Assembly: GCA_031292515.1 (NCBI GenBank)
Contig: JARLGZ010000275.1
Location: forward strand, 91,548-155,547
DNA from: Puia sp.
GTDB lineage: Bacteria > Bacteroidota > Bacteroidia > Chitinophagales > Chitinophagaceae
Reading direction: 5' to 3'
Length of the DNA stretch: 64,000 nt
Shown: one piece after another, positions 37,170 to 46,030 of the stretch
How the letters are laid out: each line of letters opens with the position of its first letter
Numbering within the stretch: the first letter of the stretch is position 1
Translations under genes and position numbers: made by a program
Notes under the pieces: generated by a model
Database searches by the model: none
What the model was told of the DNA's origin: nothing
Seen by the model: only the letters and a program-made list of their open reading frames with translations

Positions 37170-37204
37170 GGGACTTTCCGGGGAGACCGGCGGTCCCTTT
37201 TTTT
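37170..37204 (+). terminator. Rho-independent terminator after porin-like gene 1
   Basis: GGGAC/GTCCC outer stem (37170-37174, 37193-37197) with an inner CCGG pair, followed by seven T. Confidence 0.75.
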
Positions 37205-37294
37205 AGTGGTGTCTCCCCTGTATTTTCCGGGAAGTCACGGGTGTGAGTAGATGTTATCGGAAAGCCCTTGACGTTAACGCTTTATTAAAAGTCG

Positions 37295-37330
37295 TTTAAC
37301 AGATGCATGTCGGATCGCGATGTATCTTTC
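37295..37330 (+). promoter_or_regulatory. Promoter of porin-like gene 2
   Basis: TTTAACAGAT (37295-37304) and TATCTTTC (37323-37330), followed by GAAAATTTTTAGAAACC, closely matching the region before copy 1. Confidence 0.5.
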
Positions 37331-37361
37331 GAAAATTTTTAGAAACCCAAAATGAATCAAC

Positions 37362-37958
37362 ATGACCATCCGATCCATTGTTCTGTGTCTTGCGTTCCCT
37401 GTGATTACCGTTTTTACCGTCCACGCCCAGGATATTCATTTCGGCGTCAAAGCCGGCGGCGACCTTGACAAGCTCAGCGGTCGTTCCTTTACCGGCCAAT
37501 TTAAATGGGGATATTCCGCCGGCGGCTTCGCGGAGATCGGCTTCGGCAAATGGGGTTTCCAGCCCGAACTGGCATGGAGTCAGACGAATCTTCAGACCGC
37601 CAGTGATTTCAACGTTGTCTTTCCTCAATATGGCGGTCTCAATAGTGCGAATGTGCAATTGAACTACCTCACCATTCCGCTGCTGGTGACTTATCGTCCT
37701 CTCAATGTACTCAGTGTCATGGCGGGTCCCCAATTCGGCTACCTGATCAACCGGGAGGGGACAATGACGGAATACACCAATAACGAGATTAAAAAAGGCG
37801 ATATCTCCGTCGTTGGAGGATTTCAGCTGAATCTGTCAAAATTCAGGGTAGGGGCCCGGTATTTTGTGGGGTTGAACCAACTCAATAATCTCAGCAGCAG
37901 TCTTGACTCCTGGAAGAACCAGGGCCTGCAGATATATTTGGGTTACCGGATTCGTTAA
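37362..37958 (+). CDS. Outer-membrane beta-barrel protein (PorT-like), copy 2
   Basis: 198 residues, with a signal peptide (up to about VHAQ) and the same barrel signature as copy 1: IHFGVKAGGDLDKLSGRSFT, FKWGYSAGGFAEIGFGKWGF, SVMAGPQFGYLIN, RYFVGLNQLN. Loops differ more than strands, as expected for surface-exposed parts. It has its own promoter copied with the gene. The function is unknown, probably a passive or structural outer-membrane role. Confidence 0.9.
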   Translation: MTIRSIVLCLAFPVITVFTVHAQDIHFGVKAGGDLDKLSGRSFTGQFKWGYSAGGFAEIGFGKWGFQPELAWSQTNLQTASDFNVVFPQYGGLNSANVQLNYLTIPLLVTYRPLNVLSVMAGPQFGYLINREGTMTEYTNNEIKKGDISVVGGFQLNLSKFRVGARYFVGLNQLNNLSSSLDSWKNQGLQIYLGYRIR

Positions 37959-38046
37959 TCCCCGTAACAAATTGAAAATAAGCTTTCCCTGGCCGGTTTC
38001 AAACTGGTTGGATTATCATTGGCATTAATCTTGACCCATAGTAATT

Positions 38047-38082
38047 CACCTGGAAAATAATAGGAATTTTCCCCGCCAGGTG
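38047..38082. terminator. Long hairpin between porin-like gene 2 and lon
   Basis: CACCTGGAAAAT (38047-38058) pairs with AATTTTCC...CCAGGTG (38065-38082) with a small bulge. It ends 25 nt before the lon start, so it may terminate the porin transcript or structure the lon leader. Confidence 0.5.
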
Positions 38083-38107
38083 CTATTTTGTCATTGATTC
38101 ACCAATT

Positions 38108-40510
38108 ATGAAAGAAACGAATTTTTTCCTGCGCCCGGACGACGATATGGATTTCATGCCTATTATACCCTTGAATGAGACCGACAATGAAAACCTTAAT
38201 GATATTGAGATTCCGAAGGAACTGGCTGTTTTGCCTCTTCGCAATACGGTTCTTTTTCCGGGAGTGGTCCTGCCTATTACCGTAGGCCGGGATAAAAGCA
38301 TCAGGGCGGTCAATGATGCATACAAGACTGACAAATTGATAGGGGTGCTTGCACAAAGAGACAGTAATGTCGAGGATCCCACTATCACCGATCTGGAAGA
38401 TACCGGGACCGTAGCGAGGATCATAAAGCTTATCAAAATGCCGGATGGCGGGACAACGGTGATCCTGCAGGGCAAACGCCGTTTTAAAGTCGGGGCCGTG
38501 ACGGCGGAGGACCCTTATTTTAAGGCTCAGGTGGTGCTCCTCCAGGAGGAAGAAGCACCCAAAGACCAGGATTTCGAGGCCTATGTGTCCAATATAAAGG
38601 ACCTGGCCGCACAGATCATACAGCTGTCTCCCAATATTCCCTCCGAAGCCTCGATCATCCTGAAAAATATCGAGAACCCTTCCTTTCTGATCCATTTTAT
38701 TTCCAGTAATCTGAACACGGAATTACACGAGAAACAGCAGTTGCTGGAATTGCATCATATCAAATCCAGGGCTGACCTGCTCATGCAGCTCCTTCAGCGG
38801 GAATTGCAGTTTGCAGAACTAAAGAATAAACTTACCAACAAGACCAAGACCGAGCTTGATAAACAGCAAAGGGAATATTTCCTGCAGCAACAGCTGAAAA
38901 GTATCAAGGATGAACTCGGTGGAGAAAGCAACGAGCGTGAAATAAAAGAAATGATCAAAAAGGCCGAAGCCAAGAAATGGCCCGTCGCGGCAAAGGATCT
39001 GTTTAAAAAAGGCATCGAACGGCTGGAGCGCATGCATCCCAGCACGCCCGATTACTCCGTGGTTTTTAATCACCTCGACCTGATGCTCGAACTTCCCTGG
39101 CAGGAATATACGGAGGACTTATATGATCTGAAGAAGGCAAAAAAAATTCTCGATCATGATCACTATGGGATGGACAAGGTGAAAGAACGTATTCTTGAAT
39201 ACCTTGCCGTATTGAAGTTGAAAGGAGATATGAAGAGCCCGATTCTGTGTTTTGTCGGTCCTCCCGGAATCGGGAAGACCTCCCTGGGCAGGAGCATCGC
39301 CAACGCAATCGGGAGGAAATACGTACGGATCAGCCTGGGTGGTCTTCATGATGAGAGCGAGATCCGGGGGCATCGAAAGACCTATATAGGGGCTATGCCT
39401 GGCAGGATATTGCAATCGCTCCGCAAGATCAAATCCTCTAATCCCGTTGTGATCCTCGATGAAATAGACAAGGTAGGCAGCGATTTCAGGGGCGACCCCT
39501 CTTCGGCCTTGCTGGAGGTGCTGGATCCGGAACAGAACCATACTTTCTATGATAATTATCTCGAGCTCGAATACGATCTGAGCAAGGTGTTGTTCGTAGC
39601 GACAGCCAACGATATCAACAATATCCAGCATGCCTTACGTGATAGATTGGAAATCATTGATTTAAGTGGTTACGCGATAGAGGAAAAAGTGGAAATCGCA
39701 AAGCGCCATCTTCTTCCCAAAGAGAAAGAGGCGCATGGATTGAAAGCGATGAATTTTTCGATCAGTGACAAAGTGCTTGAAAAAGTAATACAGGAATACA
39801 CCCGGGAGAGCGGTGTCCGGGAACTGGACAGACAATTGGCTTCCATCATGCGTTACCAGGCCAAGGAGTATGCGATGAAAGGCAAATTGAAGGCTACGGT
39901 GACCAATGCCGACGTAGAGAAAGTGCTTGGCAAATCCCGGTATAGCAACGATCTCTATAAGGTTGCCAACATGCCCGGGGTCGCCGTCGGGCTGGCCTGG
40001 ACTTATGTAGGAGGAGACATCCTGTTTGTCGAGACCAGCCTCAGCGATGGGAAAGGGGAGTTGAAGCTGACGGGTAATCTTGGGAATGTCATGAAAGAGA
40101 GTGCCGCTACGGCGCTGACGTATCTGCAGTCCAATGCAAAGAAATACGACCTGGATCCCGAAATGTTTACAAAAAAGACGATCCATATACATGTTCCCGA
40201 AGGCGCCGTGCCAAAGGATGGCCCCAGCGCCGGAATTACCATGATGAGCTCCATCGCTTCCGCCATAACAGGACGACGTGTGAAGCCTTATCTGGCAATG
40301 ACGGGAGAAATTACCCTTCGCGGGCAGGTATTGCCCGTTGGGGGCATAAAGGAGAAGATACTGGCCGCCAAACGCGCGGGCCTTAAAGAGCTGATTCTCT
40401 GCTGGCAGAATGAGAAGGATGTACAGGAGATTGATTCCGGTTTTATAAAAGGATTGAAATTCAATTTTATAAAGACGATGCAACAGGTGCTGGAACTGGC
40501 CCTCGTCTAA
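38108..40510 (+). CDS. lon: ATP-dependent protease Lon
   Basis: 800-residue cytosolic AAA+ serine protease that degrades misfolded and regulatory proteins. The N-terminal substrate domain begins ELAVLPLRNTVLFPGVVLPI. The ATPase shows Walker A GPPGIGKTSLGRS and Walker B VVILDEIDKVG. The protease domain has the catalytic Ser in VPKDGPSAGITMMSSIAS and the downstream PVGGIKEKILAAKRAGL with the catalytic Lys. Length and order match LonA. It is a single gene with a clear terminator. Confidence 0.98.
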   Translation: MKETNFFLRPDDDMDFMPIIPLNETDNENLNDIEIPKELAVLPLRNTVLFPGVVLPITVGRDKSIRAVNDAYKTDKLIGVLAQRDSNVEDPTITDLEDTGTVARIIKLIKMPDGGTTVILQGKRRFKVGAVTAEDPYFKAQVVLLQEEEAPKDQDFEAYVSNIKDLAAQIIQLSPNIPSEASIILKNIENPSFLIHFISSNLNTELHEKQQLLELHHIKSRADLLMQLLQRELQFAELKNKLTNKTKTELDKQQREYFLQQQLKSIKDELGGESNEREIKEMIKKAEAKKWPVAAKDLFKKGIERLERMHPSTPDYSVVFNHLDLMLELPWQEYTEDLYDLKKAKKILDHDHYGMDKVKERILEYLAVLKLKGDMKSPILCFVGPPGIGKTSLGRSIANAIGRKYVRISLGGLHDESEIRGHRKTYIGAMPGRILQSLRKIKSSNPVVILDEIDKVGSDFRGDPSSALLEVLDPEQNHTFYDNYLELEYDLSKVLFVATANDINNIQHALRDRLEIIDLSGYAIEEKVEIAKRHLLPKEKEAHGLKAMNFSISDKVLEKVIQEYTRESGVRELDRQLASIMRYQAKEYAMKGKLKATVTNADVEKVLGKSRYSNDLYKVANMPGVAVGLAWTYVGGDILFVETSLSDGKGELKLTGNLGNVMKESAATALTYLQSNAKKYDLDPEMFTKKTIHIHVPEGAVPKDGPSAGITMMSSIASAITGRRVKPYLAMTGEITLRGQVLPVGGIKEKILAAKRAGLKELILCWQNEKDVQEIDSGFIKGLKFNFIKTMQQVLELALV

Positions 40511-40628
40511 CCGGCGAGCGGCACCCCCCCGCATTTTTCACAGATCTTTAATGAACTTTTGAAGGAAGGGAGCTGTTGTTATAGTGTTCAATAAAGATTT
40601 TTATGTTGGTTGTTTTAAGGGTTAAAAG

Positions 40629-40660
40629 CTCCCCCATTTCCATGGGGGAGTTTTATTTTA
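40629..40660 (+). terminator. Rho-independent terminator after lon
   Basis: Perfect 9-bp stem CTCCCCCAT-TTCC-ATGGGGGAG followed by TTTTATTTTA. Confidence 0.9.
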
Positions 40661-40807
40661 TACCTTTCATTTCTTCGTTTATCCTATCCGTTAGTTATTA
40701 AAACCCTCCTTTATATGTTCCGGGGGAAGTGGGTAATCATTTAGATAGGTATTTTATTTGTTTTCTTTTTATTGGTTAAGCACTATTTTTGATTTCATTC
40801 AATCCGC

Positions 40808-41251
40808 ATGATCAAGTTAATCATCGTCGACGATCACCGTCACGTCCGGGAAGCATGGAGCTGGGTCTTGGGTCAGGTTTCAAGGATCGAGGTCGTAGCA
40901 CAATGTTCCAACGGCCGCGAGGCCATTGAGGCGGCTAAATTGTTCGGACCCGATGTTATGTTGATGGATATACATATGGAGCCCGTCAATGGGATCGAAG
41001 CTACCCGCGTGATCAAACTTTTCGCCCCCGCTATAAAGATAATAGCCGTCTCCATACAGGCCGATCGTTCATATGTCAATGAGATGGTCCGGTCTGGAGC
41101 TGATGGCTATGTGACCAAAAACTCCAATGGTAACGAGATGCTGAGAGCGATCGATTCGGTAGTGTCGGGCAAGACTTATTTCTGCCAGGAAATAGCCCAT
41201 TTTGGCTTTGGCAACGACAGTGGAGACGCCGCGGCGGCGGATCTTAACTAG
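40808..41251 (+). CDS. Receiver-only response regulator (NarL-like, no DNA-binding domain)
   Basis: 147 residues. The receiver domain has the acidic pocket (IVDDHRHVREA), the phosphoacceptor Asp in VMLMDIHMEPVNGIEA and the Lys in ADGYVTKNSNGNEML, in the style of NarL/LuxR-type regulators. The helix-turn-helix output domain that should follow is absent; after about residue 125 there is only a short Ala/Asp tail (DSGDAAAADLN). It may be a phosphate sink, act by protein contact, or be a truncated regulator. No histidine kinase gene is adjacent. Confidence 0.9.
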   Translation: MIKLIIVDDHRHVREAWSWVLGQVSRIEVVAQCSNGREAIEAAKLFGPDVMLMDIHMEPVNGIEATRVIKLFAPAIKIIAVSIQADRSYVNEMVRSGADGYVTKNSNGNEMLRAIDSVVSGKTYFCQEIAHFGFGNDSGDAAAADLN

Positions 41252-41253
41252 CT

Positions 41254-41275
41254 TTCCGGAGCTAGTCCTCCGGAA
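41254..41275. terminator. Stem-loop between convergent genes
   Basis: TTCCGGA-GCTAGTCC-TCCGGAA, 2 nt after the response regulator stop and 28 nt before the bioB stop. A competing CTAGC/GCTAG pair overlaps it. No T-run. Confidence 0.5.
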
Positions 41276-41302
41276 GTTGGCATCAGCCCTCCCTCTTCCG
41301 CC

Positions 41303-42277
41303 TTATCCCACCAGCTCCTTCTCCTGCTTGAAGGCTTCCCGGGGCTTTAAACCCAGCAATCCGAACATCAGGTTGTCTTCGTCGAAGGAGGGATTGGGGG
41401 TCGTCAGCAATTTGTCTCCGGCGAAGATGGAATTGGCGCCCGCCATAAAACACAAGGCCTGTTCAGCAAGACTCATTTCGGCCCTGCCGGCGCTCAGCCG
41501 AACCATGGTGGCCGGCATCAGGATCCTTGCGGTGGCGATCATGCGTACCATATCCCATACATCCGTTTTGGCATTATTTTCAAGGGGGGTCCCTTTCACC
41601 CGCACCAGCGCATTGATCGGCACGCTTTCGGGGTGTACGGGCAGGGTGGAAAGGGTATGCAGCATCTTGATCCGATCGCTGTGTGTTTCGCCCAGTCCTA
41701 TGATTCCGCCGCAGCAGACTGTCACGCCCGCTTTGCGGACATTGTCCAGGGTCTTTAGCCGTTCATCATAGGTGCGGGTGGTAATGATCTCCGAATAATA
41801 TTCGGAGGAAGTATCCAGGTTATGGTTATAGGCGTACAGACCGGCGTCGGCGAGTTTTTTCGCCTGTTCTCCGTCCAGCATGCCCAGTGTGCAGCATACT
41901 TCCATGCCCATTTCGTTGACACCCTTGACCATTTCCAGGACCCGGTCGAAATCCTTGTTGTTTCTCACTTCGCGCCAGGCCGCTCCCATACAGAAACGGG
42001 TCGAACCCGCCGCCTTGGCTTTGGCTGCATATTCCAGCACGATATCTTTCTGCATAAGTGACTGTACTTCGACCCCGGTATGATACCGGGCGGCCTGCGG
42101 GCAATAGGCACAGTCTTCCGGGCAGCCTCCCGTCTTTATGGACAAAAGCGTACAGACCTGGACCTCGGCCGTATCATTGTAGTCCCGGTGAATGGTCGCG
42201 GCCTTGTAAATCAGCTCCAGCAGGGGCGTGTTATAGATGTCCTGTATCTCTGTAAGCGTCCAGTTGTTACGAAGCAT
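41303..42277 (-). CDS. bioB: Biotin synthase
   Basis: 324-residue radical-SAM enzyme inserting sulfur into dethiobiotin. The [4Fe-4S]/SAM cluster motif is [16 protein letters not shown] and the second-cluster region includes [18 protein letters not shown] and [29 protein letters not shown] and [10 protein letters not shown] are further family signatures. Length is normal. No other biotin genes are near. It is convergent with the response regulator. Confidence 0.97.
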   Translation of the reverse strand: MLRNNWTLTEIQDIYNTPLLELIYKAATIHRDYNDTAEVQVCTLLSIKTGGCPEDCAYCPQAARYHTGVEVQSLMQKDIVLEYAAKAKAAGSTRFCMGAAWREVRNNKDFDRVLEMVKGVNEMGMEVCCTLGMLDGEQAKKLADAGLYAYNHNLDTSSEYYSEIITTRTYDERLKTLDNVRKAGVTVCCGGIIGLGETHSDRIKMLHTLSTLPVHPESVPINALVRVKGTPLENNAKTDVWDMVRMIATARILMPATMVRLSAGRAEMSLAEQALCFMAGANSIFAGDKLLTTPNPSFDEDNLMFGLLGLKPREAFKQEKELVG

Positions 42278-42331
42278 ATGGGTATGATTTATTACGCAAA
42301 AATGGTTTATAGATAATTTACGGATAATTTC

Positions 42332-43450
42332 TTAAAGATAGCTCAGATTCGTTTTCGGAGACAGCGTAAGCAGGGTCTCATACATCAGACGGATCGTCTG
42401 CTCGATATCGCTCTTATGCAGCATTTCCACGGTCGTGTGCATATAACGCAGCGGGATGGAGATCAGTACGGATGGGCAACCCTCACTGGCATAGGCAAAC
42501 GAATCGGTGTCGGTGCCGGTGCTTCGGGAGACGGTCCGCCACTGAACCGGTATTTTGTTTTTTTCGGCAGTCTCTCCGACAAGCGCCAGCAGTTTGTTAT
42601 GAACCGCGGGCCCATAAGCGAGCGAAGGACCTTTCCCGCAAACGATATCTCCTTCTATGATCTTGTTGATCATGGGGGTGGCGGTGTCATGCGTCACATC
42701 CGTCACGATGGCAATATCGGGTTTAAGGCGGCGGGCGATCATCTCTGCCCCGCGCAGGCCTACTTCCTCCTGGACGGCATTGACCACATAGAGACCATAA
42801 GGCAGCGTTTTTTTGTTCTCTTTCAACAGACGGACCGTCTCGGCGATCATAAAGCCACCGACCCGGTTATCAAAAGCCCGGCCTATATAATAATCGTGCG
42901 CCAGCTCATCGAACCCGTCCTGGTAGGTGACGACGGCTCCGATATGAACGCCCAGTTCTTCCAGTTCCTTTTTGCTTCGGGCTCCGCAGTCCAGGAATAA
43001 GGTATCCACCTTTGGCTGAGGTTCTTTCGCTTCGGGGTTCCCCAGCCGTGTATGAATGGCCGGCCAGCCGAAAACGCCTTTTACCAATCCTTTGCGGCCA
43101 TGTATAAATACGCGTTGGCCCGGGGCGATCTGGTGGTCTACGCCTCCGTTGCGCTTCAGGTATAAAAGTCCCTCGGGGGTCATATAGTTCACGAACCAGC
43201 TTATCTCATCGGCATGAGCTTCGATAACCACTTTAAAGGGCTCTTTGGGGTTGATGACCCCTACAGCCGTCCCGTAAGGATCTGTGAAAGTGGTGTCCAC
43301 AAAAGGTCTCAGATAGTCCAGCCATAATTTCTGTCCGCTGCTTTCGAAACCGACGGGGGAAGCGTTGTTGATATAGGTCTTCAAAAAAGACAGGGAACGT
43401 TCGGTTAGGATCGATGCGGATTTTGTGTTTGTTTTCGCGCTTTTTGCCAT
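42332..43450 (-). CDS. M42 family metallopeptidase (aminopeptidase)
   Basis: 372-residue cytosolic di-zinc aminopeptidase of the M42 (TET/glutamyl aminopeptidase-like) family. Metal ligands and catalytic residues lie in VIEAHADEI, GRAFDNRVGGFMIAET, VNAVQEEVGLRGAEMIARR and IVTDVTHDT. These enzymes form large tetrahedral assemblies that trim peptides. It is followed downstream by bioB and preceded by the UbiA-like gene on the same strand, with short gaps, so a common transcript is possible. Confidence 0.93.
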   Translation of the reverse strand: MAKSAKTNTKSASILTERSLSFLKTYINNASPVGFESSGQKLWLDYLRPFVDTTFTDPYGTAVGVINPKEPFKVVIEAHADEISWFVNYMTPEGLLYLKRNGGVDHQIAPGQRVFIHGRKGLVKGVFGWPAIHTRLGNPEAKEPQPKVDTLFLDCGARSKKELEELGVHIGAVVTYQDGFDELAHDYYIGRAFDNRVGGFMIAETVRLLKENKKTLPYGLYVVNAVQEEVGLRGAEMIARRLKPDIAIVTDVTHDTATPMINKIIEGDIVCGKGPSLAYGPAVHNKLLALVGETAEKNKIPVQWRTVSRSTGTDTDSFAYASEGCPSVLISIPLRYMHTTVEMLHKSDIEQTIRLMYETLLTLSPKTNLSYL

Positions 43451-43480
43451 GTAATTCCAATTAGGTGGTCACAAAAGTAA

Positions 43481-44332
43481 CTAAATATCAGCGATCAGCA
43501 TCAGCAGGCCGGAAAACATCATCAGACCGTCCAGGACAAAATAATAGAGATAATCGGAGAAATGCTTTTTGGCGTAGGAGTAAAGGGCCGAGAGGATGAT
43601 ACCGGGGATCAGCAATAGTATGATCGTGTACGTATTATAATGATAGCCATACAGACCCAGACAGGATGCGGTAAAGAGGGCCAGGGAAAAAATGAACAGT
43701 TTATCTATCCCTTTTTCGTCAAGATAAGTGATCAGGCTGCGGATCCCGTCCTTCCGGTCATCCTCCCGGTCACGGTAATCGAAGAGGATACAGATGGCGT
43801 AAATCAGAAAGAAACGGCTGGCGGCGAACAGGACCAGGCTTCCGTTCCAGGTCGCCTCGCTTACGAAAACAGGCAAAATCGTCGTCACGTAGGTCCAGAC
43901 TGTCGCCAGAAAGATGGTCTTTCCGATGGCAATCCTTCTGAGACCCCTGAAAACGGGCTGGGGAAGTTTCGGGGCCGAATAAAGGAAGGTGACGAATGCT
44001 CCAAAGCATAATGCGGCCCAATGTTCATAAAGAGAAATAAAATAGACTGCCGCTCCTACGAGCCCGGCCAGGTAGAGGCAAAAATGCAGTCCTTTGTTCC
44101 TTTGCGTCCATTGGATACGACTGGACGGGTTGACAGAGCTGGGTGTCAGCCACCAGTGAAAATTATAGCTGCATACCGTCGAAAAGAAGACAAAACCCAC
44201 CAGTCTGCCTGTGGGAACGGCATGGAATAACAATTCCGTGGTCTGCCAGATCATCAACACAGCGCAACCGGCAATAAAAAGACTGCTGAACAGGAGAAAA
44301 TCGGCTATTTTTCGAAACACGTTGCTTTGCAA
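43481..44332 (-). CDS. UbiA-like integral membrane protein
   Basis: 283 residues with about eight hydrophobic helices. The segment ILFDYRDREDDRKDGIRSL matches the second Asp-rich motif of UbiA prenyltransferases. The first motif (NDxxDxxxD) is not visible; the equivalent region reads SYNFHWWLTPSS, so prenyl-diphosphate chemistry is doubtful. Proteins of this kind are widespread in Bacteroidota and usually annotated as UbiA-family. The function is unknown. Confidence 0.75.
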   Translation of the reverse strand: MQSNVFRKIADFLLFSSLFIAGCAVLMIWQTTELLFHAVPTGRLVGFVFFSTVCSYNFHWWLTPSSVNPSSRIQWTQRNKGLHFCLYLAGLVGAAVYFISLYEHWAALCFGAFVTFLYSAPKLPQPVFRGLRRIAIGKTIFLATVWTYVTTILPVFVSEATWNGSLVLFAASRFFLIYAICILFDYRDREDDRKDGIRSLITYLDEKGIDKLFIFSLALFTASCLGLYGYHYNTYTIILLLIPGIILSALYSYAKKHFSDYLYYFVLDGLMMFSGLLMLIADI

Positions 44333-44355
44333 AAATGATTATGGAATCCCCAAAA

Positions 44356-44814
44356 TTACTGATTAATAATGACGACTTGCGGGGAGGTGATCGTGTCGCT
44401 GACATTATTTGCGGCGTCTATTACCCAAAGTTTGAAGAGCAGCGTGTCATTTTCGCTTCCGCCTGAACTAAGATAACCGTTGTAAGGAAGCGTATATATC
44501 ATTTCTCCCGATGTCTGGTTGGGAAAGGAAGGAATGAGGTTTTGCAGGGTGTTGGTATCGGCATATCCGCTTGTTGGCGGCGGCGGATCCTGGTTTAACC
44601 GGAGACGAAGCGAATAAAAACTTCCTCCGCTAAGTTTGCCTCCCGGAGATTTGAATTTCAGGGTGGCCACCATGTTTCCGGTATTCTGGTCTACCGTCCG
44701 GGTGATTGATTCTATACTGATAGAGGGCTTACCGCCATTACTTTTGCTGCAGGAGAAAATACTATAGAGCAGGACTAGCAGAAAAGCGGGTATCAGGAGA
44801 GAACTGAGCTTCAT
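44356..44814 (-). CDS. Hypothetical lipoprotein (152 aa)
   Basis: 152 residues. The signal peptide ends in a lipobox (LYSIFSC-SK), so it should be lipid-anchored. The mature part is beta-rich, with Ser, Gly and Pro loops (QDPPPPTSGYADTN; LPYNGYLSSGGSENDTLLFK; WVIDAANNVSDTI) that resemble an immunoglobulin-like fold. No enzymatic motif. It lies 23 bp upstream of the UbiA-like gene on the same strand. Confidence 0.8.
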   Translation of the reverse strand: MKLSSLLIPAFLLVLLYSIFSCSKSNGGKPSISIESITRTVDQNTGNMVATLKFKSPGGKLSGGSFYSLRLRLNQDPPPPTSGYADTNTLQNLIPSFPNQTSGEMIYTLPYNGYLSSGGSENDTLLFKLWVIDAANNVSDTITSPQVVIINQ

Positions 44815-44944
44815 GATGCTGGTTTGTTGGATACAAACCTACATGATTTTCACGAAAAGGGGCAGGATTGCCCGTATTTTTGCAATTCATTGACGATTGC
44901 CGGGCAATCGGCGGGAGTGATGTGGTTTGTTCGGAGCGGAGACT

Positions 44945-45008
44945 TTGCACCGGTGGCGTTCTTGAACCGGAAACACGATGTTGACCGGAAACACAAATTT
45001 TGAACCGG
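44945..45008. repeat. Iterated 17-19-bp repeats upstream of the LuxE-like gene
   Basis: TTG(A/C)ACCGG-type units start at 44945, 44962, 44981 and 45000. The second and third extend as TTGAACCGGAAACAC and TTGACCGGAAACAC; spacing is 17, 19 and 19 bp. They end 27 bp before the preferred start at 45035. Confidence 0.65.
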
Positions 45009-45034
45009 CGAAAGGCGCTGGATTGAGGGATAAT

Positions 45035-46027
45035 ATGGATAGAAACGGTTCGGCAATACTGGAAAAGAGGATATTCGGGGTGGGACCGGCAAATTTTTCG
45101 GATCTGGCGCTGGAGGTCTTTCGTTTCCAGTACGATCACAATCCTTTATACCGGTCTTATACGGACGCACTCAGGGTCGATCCGCGGAAGGTGGATTCTA
45201 TCCGGGCAATCCCCTTTCTTCCCATAAGTTTCTTCAAGACCGGGGTGGTAAAGACCACCGGGTTTGACACCGGGACGGTCTTCGAGAGCAGCGGAACCAC
45301 CGGTGCGGTGAACAGCCGGCATTTTGTGAGAGAGCCCTCCCTCTACCGGGAAAGCTTCGTGAGAGGGTTTGAGGCATTTTACGGTCCTGTCGGTGAATGG
45401 TGTATCATCGGGCTGCTCCCTTCTTACCTGGAGAGAAAAAACTCTTCCCTGGTCGTCATGGTCGATGAATTGATCCGGCTTAGCGGTCATCCGTCCAGCG
45501 GATTCTATCTCTACGAGCATGAGGCGCTGCACCAGGTACTACGGCAGCTGGAAACCAGGGGGCAGCGGACGCTGCTGATCGGCGTGACATTTGCCCTGCT
45601 GGATTTTGCGGAGAACCATCCGATACCCCTTCACCATACGGTGGTCATGGAGACGGGAGGGATGAAAGGCCGTCGTCGCGAGATGACCCGGCCGGAGCTG
45701 CACACTTTTCTTTCGGAAAGGCTGGGTTTGCGGGCGGTCCACGCCGAATATGGGATGACCGAGCTTTTGTCACAGGCTTACTCCGCGGGCGGCGGCCAGT
45801 TCAGAAGCGTGCCCTGGATGCGGGCCCTGGTCAGGAACGACGACGATCCGCTGGCGGTCGGGCAGCAGGGGGAGGGCATCCTGAATATCATCGATCTTGC
45901 GAATCTCTATTCCTGCGCTTTTATAGCGACCGAAGATTTGGGCCGGGTCGAAGAAGATGGCTCCTTTCGGGTGTCGGGGCGGGTAGACAACAGCGATATA
46001 CGCGGTTGCAGTCTGATGGTGCCTTGA
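45035..46027 (+). CDS. LuxE/acyl-protein synthetase-like adenylating enzyme
   Basis: 330 residues from ATG 45035, chosen because GAGGGA precedes it by 4 nt; an in-frame ATG at 44978 falls inside the 19-bp repeats. The AMP-binding loop is TVFESSGTTGAVNSRHF, followed by HAEYGMTELLSQAYS and, near the end, GRVDNSDIRGCSLM, which match the LuxE/acyl-protein synthetase family. These enzymes activate a carboxylic acid as acyl-adenylate and transfer it, often within exopolysaccharide or fatty-acid pathways. No partner LuxC gene is present. The substrate is unknown. Confidence 0.85.
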   Translation: MDRNGSAILEKRIFGVGPANFSDLALEVFRFQYDHNPLYRSYTDALRVDPRKVDSIRAIPFLPISFFKTGVVKTTGFDTGTVFESSGTTGAVNSRHFVREPSLYRESFVRGFEAFYGPVGEWCIIGLLPSYLERKNSSLVVMVDELIRLSGHPSSGFYLYEHEALHQVLRQLETRGQRTLLIGVTFALLDFAENHPIPLHHTVVMETGGMKGRRREMTRPELHTFLSERLGLRAVHAEYGMTELLSQAYSAGGGQFRSVPWMRALVRNDDDPLAVGQQGEGILNIIDLANLYSCAFIATEDLGRVEEDGSFRVSGRVDNSDIRGCSLMVP

Positions 46028-46030
46028 CAA

